IMG/VR virus record: IMGVR_UViG_3300012002_000174
Span: 1 to 33,331 of that record
Source: a virus
Reading direction: 5' to 3' (one strand)
DNA: 33,331 bases
The translations under genes and the position numbers were made by a program. Below, piece by piece: positions 1 to 6,330 of the stretch. Numbering within the stretch: the stretch's first letter is position 1; each line of letters opens with the position of its first letter. A model generated the notes under the pieces. That model was not told where the DNA came from. It did no database searches and saw nothing but the letters and a program-made list of their open reading frames with translations.

Positions 1-1
1 T

Positions 2-265
2 GTGACTCACTATGGTATGTCAAGTAAAACTGCTCAGAAACTGCACTATGGATATGTGGAAGATTATCGTGCTAGTGAGGGTCGTACAATACTAATGCCA
101 TATCGTGGAAGTGTTGATACTTACCTTAGAGACTTGAAGGGTTCTTTGCGTTCAGCGATTACATACACAAACTCACGAGACTTAAGAGACTTGAGAAATA
201 GTGGGTGGATACGAGTTCAGCGTACTCACGAAAGTCGCTATGAAGCACTTGACAAAGATGATTGA
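2..265 (+). CDS. IMP dehydrogenase / GMP reductase family protein, C-terminal part (5' end outside window)
   Basis: This reading frame enters from the left edge, so its first codon here is not a real start. The 87 residues contain the C-terminal signature of the IMPDH/GMP reductase TIM-barrel family: YGMSS near the start, then YRASEGRT, a PYRGSVD-like segment, RDLKGSLRSAITY and a final WIRVQRTHES tail, which corresponds to the FIRVTQQ tail of GMP reductases and IMPDHs. In the family this part carries the flap/active-site region (YGMSS, YRASEG) acting on the purine nucleotide IMP or GMP. It ends in TGA, and the next gene begins about 20 bases later. A purine-interconversion enzyme in a T4-like phage suggests nucleotide supply or G/A pool control during infection (inference). 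GMP reductase and IMPDH cannot be separated without the upstream catalytic loop. Confidence 0.8.
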   Translation: MTHYGMSSKTAQKLHYGYVEDYRASEGRTILMPYRGSVDTYLRDLKGSLRSAITYTNSRDLRDLRNSGWIRVQRTHESRYEALDKDD

Positions 266-283
266 TTGGTGTACTGTTTCAAT

Positions 284-820
284 ATGAACTTATTCTATTT
301 TTCGGAAGACGTTGAAGAGAATGCTAAGCAGCACTGCGACAAATATAGCGTCAAAATGGTAGTGGAATACACACAGTTGCTTTCTACTGCTCACCGTGTT
401 CTTGACGGTACGCCCGTGCGCGCGCGTAAGGGCAATCGTACTAAAACGATATATCAACTAAATGATTTTCGTGATAAGCTGCTCTACTCTGCAACTCATA
501 TAAATCATCCTGTAGCGAAATGGGTTAGACAATCACATAGTAACTACTTTTATCTTGTACAACTACTTGACCATCTTCACCGTGAGTACGAATACCGTTA
601 TGGTCGTGTGCATAAATCGAAAACTCTTCTTGCAAGACTTAGAGGGTTGCCACTAAATATTCCATATGGAGACTTTACAAATCCAGCTTTAGCAATGCCA
701 GATGAGTATAAAACATCGTCTGCGACTGAATCATATCGGAAGTATTTCATCGGTGAAAAATCACATATAGCATCGTGGAAAAATAGGAATGTGCCTTATT
801 GGTACAAAGGAGTATCGTAG
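284..820 (+). CDS. conserved phage protein of unknown function (MNLFYF family)
   Basis: The 178-residue product begins MNLFYFSEDVEENAKQHCDK. I place the start at this ATG because the MNLFY opening is, as I remember it, a conserved start in a small family seen in T4-like and other phages; TTG and GTG codons 18 and 15 bases upstream are possible but less likely. Visible features are a predicted helical body, a THINHP...W stretch, an EYEYRYGRVHK block and an aromatic C-terminus ending PYWYKG. No catalytic motif or membrane segment is clear. I do not recognise a proven function. It follows the purine-enzyme gene closely, and its TAG overlaps the GTG of the next gene, so it is probably cotranscribed. 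Confidence 0.75.
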   Translation: MNLFYFSEDVEENAKQHCDKYSVKMVVEYTQLLSTAHRVLDGTPVRARKGNRTKTIYQLNDFRDKLLYSATHINHPVAKWVRQSHSNYFYLVQLLDHLHREYEYRYGRVHKSKTLLARLRGLPLNIPYGDFTNPALAMPDEYKTSSATESYRKYFIGEKSHIASWKNRNVPYWYKGVS

Positions 821-996
821 TGGGAATTGGTGACTGGTTACCACAGTTGATAATTTTGCTTATATTTGGTAGTGTGCCGTATAGGAACCGAAACGCTAGT
901 AACAAAGATTTTTGGTATACAATCGTGGGGTTGGTTATTTTTCTTGGTTTACTTGTATGGGGAGGTTTCTTTGATGGCCTTCTTGGATGGAGCTAA
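820..996 (+). CDS. small two-helix membrane protein, unknown
   Basis: This 58-residue product starts at GTG, overlapping the upstream TAG (TAGTG) and preceded by a good Shine-Dalgarno AAAGGAG at 806-812. Two hydrophobic segments are evident: about residues 7-18 (LPQLIILLIFGS) and 33-56 (FWYTIVGLVIFLGLLVWGG onward). They are separated by a short polar, basic loop (PYRNRNASNKD), which fits a small integral membrane hairpin. Its stop overlaps the ATG of the next gene (TAATG). Function unknown. Small two-helix proteins in phages can be superinfection-exclusion or membrane-modifying factors, but nothing here shows that. Confidence 0.65.
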   Translation: MGIGDWLPQLIILLIFGSVPYRNRNASNKDFWYTIVGLVIFLGLLVWGGFFDGLLGWS

Positions 997-2159
997 TGAC
1001 TGATTACCAATATTCAAAACTATATACATTAGACGAAATACGCTGGGCTCGCGACAAGTATCTTGAATCGTTTCAGCAAGATAACTTAGTGGACTATATT
1101 CGCCGAGAGAAGATTAAGCGAATGAAAGAGGTTCCTACTCCATTGTTTGGGTTTGAGGAATCACTGTTTTCACAATTTGATATGCACCCGAACGATATGG
1201 AGTTCGAAGTTGTGTTCGCGGAATCTCGGGATCAACTCAAAGAGTTCTTTCAGTTGCTTGAGATTACTTCGTCACAGCTGATTGAGCAGTCCATTCCCGG
1301 TCGTTCGCTGAAGATTCTGGTGAGAGAAAAGAAGACGAATACCATCTTTGGATTTATTCGTATTGGTTCACCCGTAATCAATATGAAACCGCGGAATGTT
1401 ATTCTAAATACTCAAGATTATACTCAGAATCCCGGCCTACAACTTTTCAACGACCGGTCATATCTCGGTCAGATTATTGTACCTGCTCAACCTGCTGGAT
1501 TTAACTATGCAGCAGGAAAGTTGCTCTCGCTTGTATGTGTTTCTCACGAAGTTCGACAGAAGTTTAATGAGAAGTATGGTGTTGATATTGTGCTCTTTGA
1601 GACGACTTCACTATATGGAAGCATCAAAGCGCATTCTCAGTATGATGGTTTGAAACCATTCATTCGTAAGGGTGGACAGACTGAATCAGTCTTTATGCCT
1701 GCTATGCAGAAAGACTACTACATTCCATTGAGAAACTGGTTTGAAGAGCGACTTGGTGACCACTTGCTTGATCCAGAAATACCCTCTTCTCGAAAGATGA
1801 AAATTCAACGCCGTATGGAGTCGATTATTCTTAATGTTCTAAAGGAGAATGGTCAACTTGAAGAGGCAAAAGAGTGGTCTCAAGCACTGAAGGGTATTCA
1901 AAATCGAATGACGACTCAAAAGAACTATTACTATTCGACGATGGGGTTTGAAAACTCACTTGATTACATTATGAGTCGTGACTCTGAGAAGAAACCTGCT
2001 GAGAACTGGGACCGTTTTTACTTGTACAATCTCATTGAATGGTGGAGAAATAAGGCTGCTAATCGCTATGAGAAACTAAAGTCAGACGACCGACTGAGAA
2101 CAAAACTCGAAGTCTGGACGGATAAGGATATTCAAAAGGAAGTGGATATTGTAAGATAA
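996..2159 (+). CDS. DUF4338-like (DruA-type) protein, candidate
   Basis: The 387-residue product starts at the ATG overlapping the upstream TAA; an ATG nine bases earlier is in frame. By eye the middle resembles DUF4338, the domain of DruA of the Druantia defence system and of transposon-linked proteins. The order is LKILVREKK...FGFIRIGSPV (residues 105-127), a FNDRSYLGQIIVP block (151-163), a hydrophobic GKLLSLVCVS helix, then KYGVDIVLFETTSLYGS (193-209) and an FIRKGGQTE element (222-230). The C-terminal third is charged and helical with a WWRNKAANRYEKL segment. It has no signal peptide or membrane helix. It lies directly against the tmRNA-like RNA, with no gap. The assignment is pattern recognition only; biochemical function is unknown and a role in counter-defence or inter-phage competition would be speculation. 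Confidence 0.5.
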   Translation: MTDYQYSKLYTLDEIRWARDKYLESFQQDNLVDYIRREKIKRMKEVPTPLFGFEESLFSQFDMHPNDMEFEVVFAESRDQLKEFFQLLEITSSQLIEQSIPGRSLKILVREKKTNTIFGFIRIGSPVINMKPRNVILNTQDYTQNPGLQLFNDRSYLGQIIVPAQPAGFNYAAGKLLSLVCVSHEVRQKFNEKYGVDIVLFETTSLYGSIKAHSQYDGLKPFIRKGGQTESVFMPAMQKDYYIPLRNWFEERLGDHLLDPEIPSSRKMKIQRRMESIILNVLKENGQLEEAKEWSQALKGIQNRMTTQKNYYYSTMGFENSLDYIMSRDSEKKPAENWDRFYLYNLIEWWRNKAANRYEKLKSDDRLRTKLEVWTDKDIQKEVDIVR

Positions 2160-2261
2160 GGGGGTAACTTGGTATCGATTTAAGAAGCGCTTTGAGGCCT
2201 TAACTGCACTTTGCCCTGGCCAAGCTTCTTAGACACGGCAGTTCGATTCTGCCTACCTCCA
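2160..2261 (+). ncRNA. tmRNA-like RNA: tRNA-like domain without an mRNA-like domain
   Basis: The 102 nt fold into the two ends of a tmRNA. The acceptor stem is GGGGGTA (2160-2166) with TACCTCC (2254-2260), 7 bp including a G3-U70 wobble, the alanine identity element of tmRNA and tRNA-Ala. The discriminator is A2261 and no CCA is encoded. The T arm is GGCAG-TTCGATT-CTGCC (2237-2253). The stemless D-like segment CTTGGTATCGAT resembles the tmRNA UGG-x-UUCGAC consensus. An 8-bp perfect P2 helix, TAAGAAGC (2181-2188) with GCTTCTTA (2224-2231), takes the place of an anticodon stem. GACAC before the T stem resembles the tmRNA GGAC(G). Only 35 nt are enclosed by P2, instead of roughly 300 nt with pseudoknots and tag frame. 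A cloverleaf anticodon arm cannot be drawn. Its function is unknown. Confidence 0.7.
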
Positions 2262-2287
2262 ATTGTACTGGAATCCTAAATATAACT

Positions 2288-3736
2288 ATGAAGTCATTTA
2301 AACAGTATATTCAATCACCATTTATAGCTGAAGCTGCATTATCAAGAGCAGAACTGATTAAGCCTTCGAAGAATGTTGAAGGTGGTATTCGCGCACAAGA
2401 TGTATACCAACATATTAAGCGTGGAGAACCACTACAGACCACAGATAAGAGTCGCTTTAATGGAGCTCCTATTGAAGTTGAGTTCATCAATAAAGAAATA
2501 GAGAATGCTTTCAAGTTTGGCAAAGAGGATGATATACCGTCTGGTGAAGTATTTCAAATGACTAGTGATTCAAGTATCAAAGTTAAACTATCAGAGATAC
2601 AAAAGACAAAGGAATTTGGTAGTTCGCGAGGCTCTGGTGGAGGAGCTGCTTCTACAGCTATTGTTGAAGCACTGCAATGTGTGTATTTCTCTTATGTCTT
2701 TAATATCAACAAATCATTGATTACAGAGGATAGTGTTACAAGAGCTCAACTTGAAGAAGCATTCAAGTATGTTCGAACTCCAAAGTCATTTGAAAAGCTA
2801 GTGAATACAAAAGAATTTGATGACCCAGAGTGGAAGCAAACATTTCGACAATCTGCGAATGACTTCTATTCTTGGTATCAATCTAACCGTAATGCTTCTG
2901 GGCCTTTCTTCTTTCATCGTGATTCTAAGTTCATGAATCAAATTTACAACAAGTTTCGAGATTTACAGAAAGATATGGGGTTATCTCTACAAAATGACAA
3001 ATGGAACCCCGGTGATGTTTGGTTAAGTACTTCAACTGGAGAGGGTGTAGTTGCGAATGACTATAACACGCTGAATCAGTATAATACTGCTGTAAATCAA
3101 GCATATATGTCTGGTGATTTAATGGCTATTTCACTTAAGAAACTATCTTCTAAGGGTGCGAAACTGACTGAATATAATGTACCCAACAGCAGACAACATC
3201 AAGAACCAAAAGTTCGACTGATGTCTTTGAATGGGGAGGGTGCTCGTCAACCATTCTTTAATAGTGCAAAATTGATTGTTGAGACTACTGATAATCGTAA
3301 GATTGACTTTCGATCATTCAGCAGAGATAGTTCTTTTCAAGGTGAAATCAAAGGAAAAGCTGCTGCTGGAGGAAAGGTCAGTCACGGTCCAATCAATGAC
3401 ATTTTGAAGATGCTGAACATCGAACAACTTCCTCCACAAAAGAAGATTACTTCAATTGCACGAAAACCAAATGAGCGATTTTACAGAGAGTTCTATAGTC
3501 TATTCAATCGATATGCTAAAGACGCGAATGATTACTCTGAGCAAGAGTTTATTGCTACTATTGAAGGTATGGACCGTGCGGATGCAAATGCATTTCGCTT
3601 CTCTAAGTATATGGCGTGCAAGCTATATGACATTCTGATACAAAACCGACAGAAAGTGGGTGAGGTTCTTGATGAAATCTTTAGCTATGCTTCTTCTTCA
3701 ACGAAAGTTAGCTCAGCGTTCATTAAGATTCACTAA
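2288..3736 (+). CDS. conserved T4-like phage protein, unknown function
   Basis: The 482-residue product begins MKSFKQYI. A glycine-rich central block, KTKEFGSSRGSGGGAAST followed by ALQCVYFSY, is the most distinctive feature and is shared, in my recollection, with uncharacterised proteins of T4-like marine phages. The C-terminal half is mixed charged with an RFYREFYSLF helix and ends FIKIH. There is no signal peptide, membrane helix or recognised catalytic signature. No good Shine-Dalgarno precedes the ATG; instead CTAAATA (2276-2282), a late-promoter-like core, sits six bases upstream, so the transcript could begin at or next to the start codon. The gene follows the tmRNA-like RNA by 26 bases. 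Function unknown. Confidence 0.75.
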   Translation: MKSFKQYIQSPFIAEAALSRAELIKPSKNVEGGIRAQDVYQHIKRGEPLQTTDKSRFNGAPIEVEFINKEIENAFKFGKEDDIPSGEVFQMTSDSSIKVKLSEIQKTKEFGSSRGSGGGAASTAIVEALQCVYFSYVFNINKSLITEDSVTRAQLEEAFKYVRTPKSFEKLVNTKEFDDPEWKQTFRQSANDFYSWYQSNRNASGPFFFHRDSKFMNQIYNKFRDLQKDMGLSLQNDKWNPGDVWLSTSTGEGVVANDYNTLNQYNTAVNQAYMSGDLMAISLKKLSSKGAKLTEYNVPNSRQHQEPKVRLMSLNGEGARQPFFNSAKLIVETTDNRKIDFRSFSRDSSFQGEIKGKAAAGGKVSHGPINDILKMLNIEQLPPQKKITSIARKPNERFYREFYSLFNRYAKDANDYSEQEFIATIEGMDRADANAFRFSKYMACKLYDILIQNRQKVGEVLDEIFSYASSSTKVSSAFIKIH

Positions 3737-3740
3737 ATGG

Positions 3741-3769
3741 TTGACAATACAGAGTCAATAAAGTATACT
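3741..3769 (+). promoter_or_regulatory. sigma70-type promoter (TTGACA-17-TATACT)
   Basis: TTGACA at 3741-3746 and TATACT at 3764-3769 are separated by exactly 17 bases, a near-perfect bacterial housekeeping promoter. It sits in the 53-base gap between the 482-residue gene and the next small gene and points into the run of small genes leading to phoH. That fits host-polymerase (early) transcription of this cluster. The match is seen in the sequence; its activity is inferred. Confidence 0.75.
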
Positions 3770-3789
3770 ATAGAGAATGAGGAGTAAGA

Positions 3790-4209
3790 ATGTCCAAGAC
3801 ACTATCTGAAGGCGGAATTCGATATGAGCTTAACTATAAGGGCTCATTTACAAACCGTAAACCAAAGTTTATTTTGAACCATGTTTTATCATATCGTGAT
3901 ACGTACGATAAATATGGACTACCACGAGATGTTATGAAAACAATAGGCCGTGATATTGAGACTGCAAAGAAGTATGCTCAAGCTTCACGAAAGGGAGTAA
4001 CTGAAGTAGATGAAAAGCTTCGACTTGCGTACTTTCGTCTGCTAAGAGAATACTATACTTCAGAGGGACCATCAAACCCTGGTATGTCTTCGATTGCGCG
4101 GTATGCACCCTTTATTGGATATAAAAATGCTAAGCTTGTTTATGCGGACTTGAAGATGCTTAAGCAAGAGCTTGAAAATGCAGAAAATAAGCCTGAATTT
4201 GAGGATTAG
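3790..4209 (+). CDS. small conserved phage protein, unknown
   Basis: The 139-residue product follows a clear Shine-Dalgarno (GAGGAGTAAG just before the ATG) and a strong sigma70-like promoter at 3741-3769, so it is probably the first gene of an early transcription unit. The sequence is basic and helical, with an RDTYDKYGLPRDVMKTIGRD segment and a C-terminal AKLVYADLKMLKQELENAE helix that could be a short coiled coil. No catalytic motif, zinc site or membrane helix is visible. I do not recognise it. Confidence 0.7.
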   Translation: MSKTLSEGGIRYELNYKGSFTNRKPKFILNHVLSYRDTYDKYGLPRDVMKTIGRDIETAKKYAQASRKGVTEVDEKLRLAYFRLLREYYTSEGPSNPGMSSIARYAPFIGYKNAKLVYADLKMLKQELENAENKPEFED

Positions 4210-4226
4210 GAGAAAACGAAAAGATT

Positions 4227-4418
4227 ATGTCAACTGAACAACTAAAGTCAATCTTGTCGCGTATGGACATTCCGGTGCAACGGAAATCAACGCTAAACAA
4301 GAATAACTTGAAATGGTTGTACAAGAACCTTTGTATCAAGAATGAAGATTGCAAGGGTTATGATAGGGCTATTGCTGAAATTGAGAATCGACTTACTTAC
4401 AAGATATACGACAACTAG
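4227..4418 (+). CDS. small conserved phage protein, unknown
   Basis: A 63-residue product with start MSTEQLKSILSRMDIP. It looks helical, with a basic WLYKNLCIKN centre. A TAGGAGAAAA element overlaps the upstream stop codon, about 14 bases before the ATG, which is rather far for a Shine-Dalgarno. The gene sits between the 139-residue gene and the FmdB-like gene with gaps under 20 bases, so it is probably in the same operon. The run of hydrophobic and basic residues suggests a nucleic-acid or protein-binding mini-protein, but no function can be assigned. Confidence 0.65.
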   Translation: MSTEQLKSILSRMDIPVQRKSTLNKNNLKWLYKNLCIKNEDCKGYDRAIAEIENRLTYKIYDN

Positions 4419-4427
4419 GAGAATATA

Positions 4428-4688
4428 ATGCCCATTTATGATTATAGGTGTGATAGTTGTGGTTATACTTTTGACCGAACTAGTAGCATTGATGACCGTG
4501 ATATGCCTACTCACGAACCTTGTCCAAATTGTGGCAATAAAACTGTGAAGATGGCATTCCTTGGAGTACCAGCATTTCTTGACCCACCGACAATAGGGAA
4601 AAAGAAACCCGATAGAGAATTTAGAGATTTACTTGGCAAGATTAAAAAGGACCATAGGGGGCGCGGCAATATAGACCGATACACTTAA
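4428..4688 (+). CDS. FmdB-type zinc-ribbon protein
   Basis: The 86-residue product opens MPIYDYRCDSCGYTFD, the hallmark of the FmdB/CxxC zinc-ribbon family (MPxYxYxC..CG..F). Paired cysteines at residues 8/11 and 32/35 would hold one zinc. The tail is basic (KKKPDREFRDLLGKIKKDHRGRG), consistent with nucleic-acid binding. The family is widespread in bacteria and is often annotated as a putative regulator; I recall it also in T4-like marine phages, where its role is unknown. It has a TAGGAG Shine-Dalgarno and lies in the small-gene operon upstream of phoH. Confidence 0.8.
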   Translation: MPIYDYRCDSCGYTFDRTSSIDDRDMPTHEPCPNCGNKTVKMAFLGVPAFLDPPTIGKKKPDREFRDLLGKIKKDHRGRGNIDRYT

Positions 4689-4724
4689 GCATCGCCTGAT
4701 TATGAGTTTGATGGCTCTTCATTA

Positions 4725-4743
4725 TGCATACCTATTTTATGCA
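4725..4743 (+). promoter_or_regulatory. hairpin adjoining the phoH ribosome-binding site
   Basis: TGCATA (4725-4730) and TATGCA (4738-4743) form a 6-bp stem with a 7-base loop. The next bases are AGGAG, the Shine-Dalgarno for the GTG at 4755. A stem directly against the Shine-Dalgarno could tune phoH translation. This is only a sequence-level observation on a short stem. Confidence 0.35.
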
Positions 4744-4754
4744 AGGAGCATTCT

Positions 4755-5474
4755 GTGTCAACTAAACTCCCATCGTTAAATGTTGAGAAAATTCATCCGA
4801 TAACTGATAACCAGGAGGTGATTTTTACTGAATTTCGCAAGGGGAAGAACCTGTTCATTAACGGGTCAGCTGGAACTGGAAAAACATATGTGTCATTGTA
4901 TCTTGCTTTGAATGAGATATTCAATAAGCCTGTTCGTGACACAGACAGATACAATATTACTATTGTTCGTTCTGCTGTACCAACTAGAGACGTTGGTTTC
5001 CTACCGGGAGACTTGCGAGAAAAGATGGCCGTATATGAGGAACCATATAAGGCTATTACTGATACTTTAATGAATAATGAAGGTATGTACGACGAGCTCA
5101 AAAAGCGTCAGTACATAGACTTTATGTCAACTTCTTATGTGAGGGGGTTGACAATTGACCACAGTGTTATTATAGTTGATGAAGTACAGAATATGTCTAA
5201 AATGGAATTACGTTCTATAGTAACTCGTATGGGTGAATCTTCAAGAATTATATTTTGTGGAGATTTCTTTCAATCCGATTTACCAGCTGGAAAATCTGGT
5301 ATGAAAGAGTTTATGGATATACTTAAACGAACAGATGACGTATCATTTGTAGAACTTTTACAGGATGATATTGTTAGAAGCGGGTTTGTAAAAAGATACA
5401 TAATGGCTGAAAATGAAGCTGAAGGCGTTCGAGCTGGAACATTTTTCAATCAACAAATTGCTTTTGCTCAATAG
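4755..5474 (+). CDS. phoH: PhoH-like ATPase
   Basis: The 239-residue P-loop NTPase has Walker A GSAGTGKT at residues 37-44, Walker B SVIIVDEVQ at about 137-145, and a sensor-like IIFCGDFFQSDL at about 165-176. These are diagnostic of PhoH, which is widespread in marine T4-like phages. Its phage role is unsettled; proposals include RNA or phosphate-stress metabolism. It starts at GTG with AAGGAG at 4743-4748. The C-terminus (DDIVRSGFVKRYIM near residues 204-217, ending FFNQQIAFAQ) is followed by a late promoter and a GIY-YIG endonuclease gene. A second coding of the same C-terminal segment lies beyond that endonuclease, so the 3' end of this gene was probably acquired with the endonuclease by recombination with a divergent phoH. 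Confidence 0.9.
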   Translation: MSTKLPSLNVEKIHPITDNQEVIFTEFRKGKNLFINGSAGTGKTYVSLYLALNEIFNKPVRDTDRYNITIVRSAVPTRDVGFLPGDLREKMAVYEEPYKAITDTLMNNEGMYDELKKRQYIDFMSTSYVRGLTIDHSVIIVDEVQNMSKMELRSIVTRMGESSRIIFCGDFFQSDLPAGKSGMKEFMDILKRTDDVSFVELLQDDIVRSGFVKRYIMAENEAEGVRAGTFFNQQIAFAQ

Positions 5475-5508
5475 GGTCAAGTTCGTGTTTGGTTAAGTTG
5501 CTATTTTT

Positions 5509-5516
5509 TATAAATA
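5509..5516 (+). promoter_or_regulatory. T4-type late promoter TATAAATA
   Basis: A perfect TATAAATA, the T4 late promoter -10 box, lies in the gap between phoH and the GIY-YIG gene. The predicted transcript start, about six bases after the box, leaves a 13-base leader holding AGGAG (5524-5528) before the ATG at 5535. This gives the endonuclease gene its own late transcription unit. In T4, homing endonuclease genes are commonly driven from late promoters (established knowledge). Confidence 0.7.
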
Positions 5517-5534
5517 CTGCTATAGGAGATTCTT

Positions 5535-6320
5535 ATGGCAGTATTTCACTTTATCTATGAAACGAAAAATTTGGTGAACGGTAAAAAATATATCGGAAAG
5601 CACTCAACGGATAACATCGATGATGGGTATATTGGAAGTGGTGTTGTGCTTAACAATGCTATCAAAAAATATGGTAAAAGTAATTTTTATCGGACTATTA
5701 TCCATTGGTGTGAGAATGAAAAGGAGCTTAATGCTAAGGAAACTGAGTTTATAACAGACGCTGTTGTACACTCGGCTGATTACTATAATATAGGCTATGG
5801 CGGACAGGGAGGTTGTATAATACTTAACCCTAAAAACCCCCGATATTCGGAGACCTGTGAAAAAATTAGTAAATCAGCAAAAGCTAAATCTGAATTTTAC
5901 AGTATAACTGCTAAAAAACTTCATTGCTCAAAAATTATAGGTATGTATGGAAGAAGACAATCCGAACATCAAAAAATGCGTGTCTCAAATGCATTGAAGG
6001 GAAAAAAGCACTCTAAAGAGCATATTGAAAATCAAAGAGAATCATTACTGAAAACAATTTCCGATCCAAATTATGTAAATCCAAATACTGGAAAACGTCT
6101 TAGTGAAGAAACAAAAAAGAAGATAAGTATGAACCATTCCGATGTTTCTGGAGAAAATAACCCCATGTTTGGCTGTAGGCATTCGGATGAAACTAAGAAA
6201 AAAATCTCTGAAGCAGCTGCTTCAAGAAAAAAAGTTAGATGCTCGGATTGTGGTCGTCTCATAACAGAGTCACAATTACCAAAGCATAAAAAAGCAAAGC
6301 ACGATACAACCTCTAAATAG
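5535..6320 (+). CDS. GIY-YIG homing endonuclease (Seg-like), with NUMOD3 repeats and zinc finger
   Basis: The 261-residue product has an N-terminal GIY-YIG nuclease domain: Y8 with KKYIGKH at 17-23, then DGYIGSG at 30-36, AIKKYGKSNF at 42-51, and an acidic KETEF segment at 68-72 likely to carry the catalytic glutamate. The centre holds NUMOD3-type DNA-binding repeats (GRRQSEHQKMRVSNA, GKRLSEETKKKIS, NPMFGCRHSDETKKKIS). The C-terminus is a C2H2-type finger with C236, C239, H251 and H256. This is the freestanding Seg-type architecture of T4-like phages. The gene is AT-rich, has its own late promoter and Shine-Dalgarno, and splits the phoH locus. It would cut a phoH allele lacking the insertion and be copied by recombination. 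Confidence 0.9.
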   Translation: MAVFHFIYETKNLVNGKKYIGKHSTDNIDDGYIGSGVVLNNAIKKYGKSNFYRTIIHWCENEKELNAKETEFITDAVVHSADYYNIGYGGQGGCIILNPKNPRYSETCEKISKSAKAKSEFYSITAKKLHCSKIIGMYGRRQSEHQKMRVSNALKGKKHSKEHIENQRESLLKTISDPNYVNPNTGKRLSEETKKKISMNHSDVSGENNPMFGCRHSDETKKKISEAAASRKKVRCSDCGRLITESQLPKHKKAKHDTTSK

Positions 6321-6330
6321 AGTTGTATTG
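6302..6330 (+). other. strong hairpin spanning the endonuclease stop codon
   Basis: CTCT (6311-6314) pairs with AGAG (6319-6322) around an AAAT loop. After a bulged C6310, CGATACAA (6302-6309) pairs with TTGTATTG (6323-6330), including one G-U pair, giving 12 paired positions. The endonuclease TAG (6318-6320) is inside the hairpin and the duplicated phoH segment begins on its 3' side. No T-run follows, so it is not a standard terminator. It marks the junction of the inserted and resident DNA. Confidence 0.6.

Noticed and set aside
2188-2232. Possible tmRNA tag reading frame ending in TAG
   Set aside because: It is open for 14 codons but runs into the P2 helix, lacks the hydrophobic ALAA-type ending and has no room for a resume-codon context. 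It is likely chance.
2160-2261. An ordinary tRNA, possibly with a long variable arm or an intron
   Set aside because: The acceptor and T arms fit, but no 5-bp stem with a 7-base loop and T33 can be drawn between them, the D-like segment has no proper stem, and an 8-bp P2-type helix encloses 35 bases. A tmRNA-type tRNA-like domain explains the parts better.
4793-5101. 102-codon minus-strand open frame inside phoH
   Set aside because: It lies wholly opposite the Walker A region of phoH, which is clearly the coding strand; no start signal or recognised motif.
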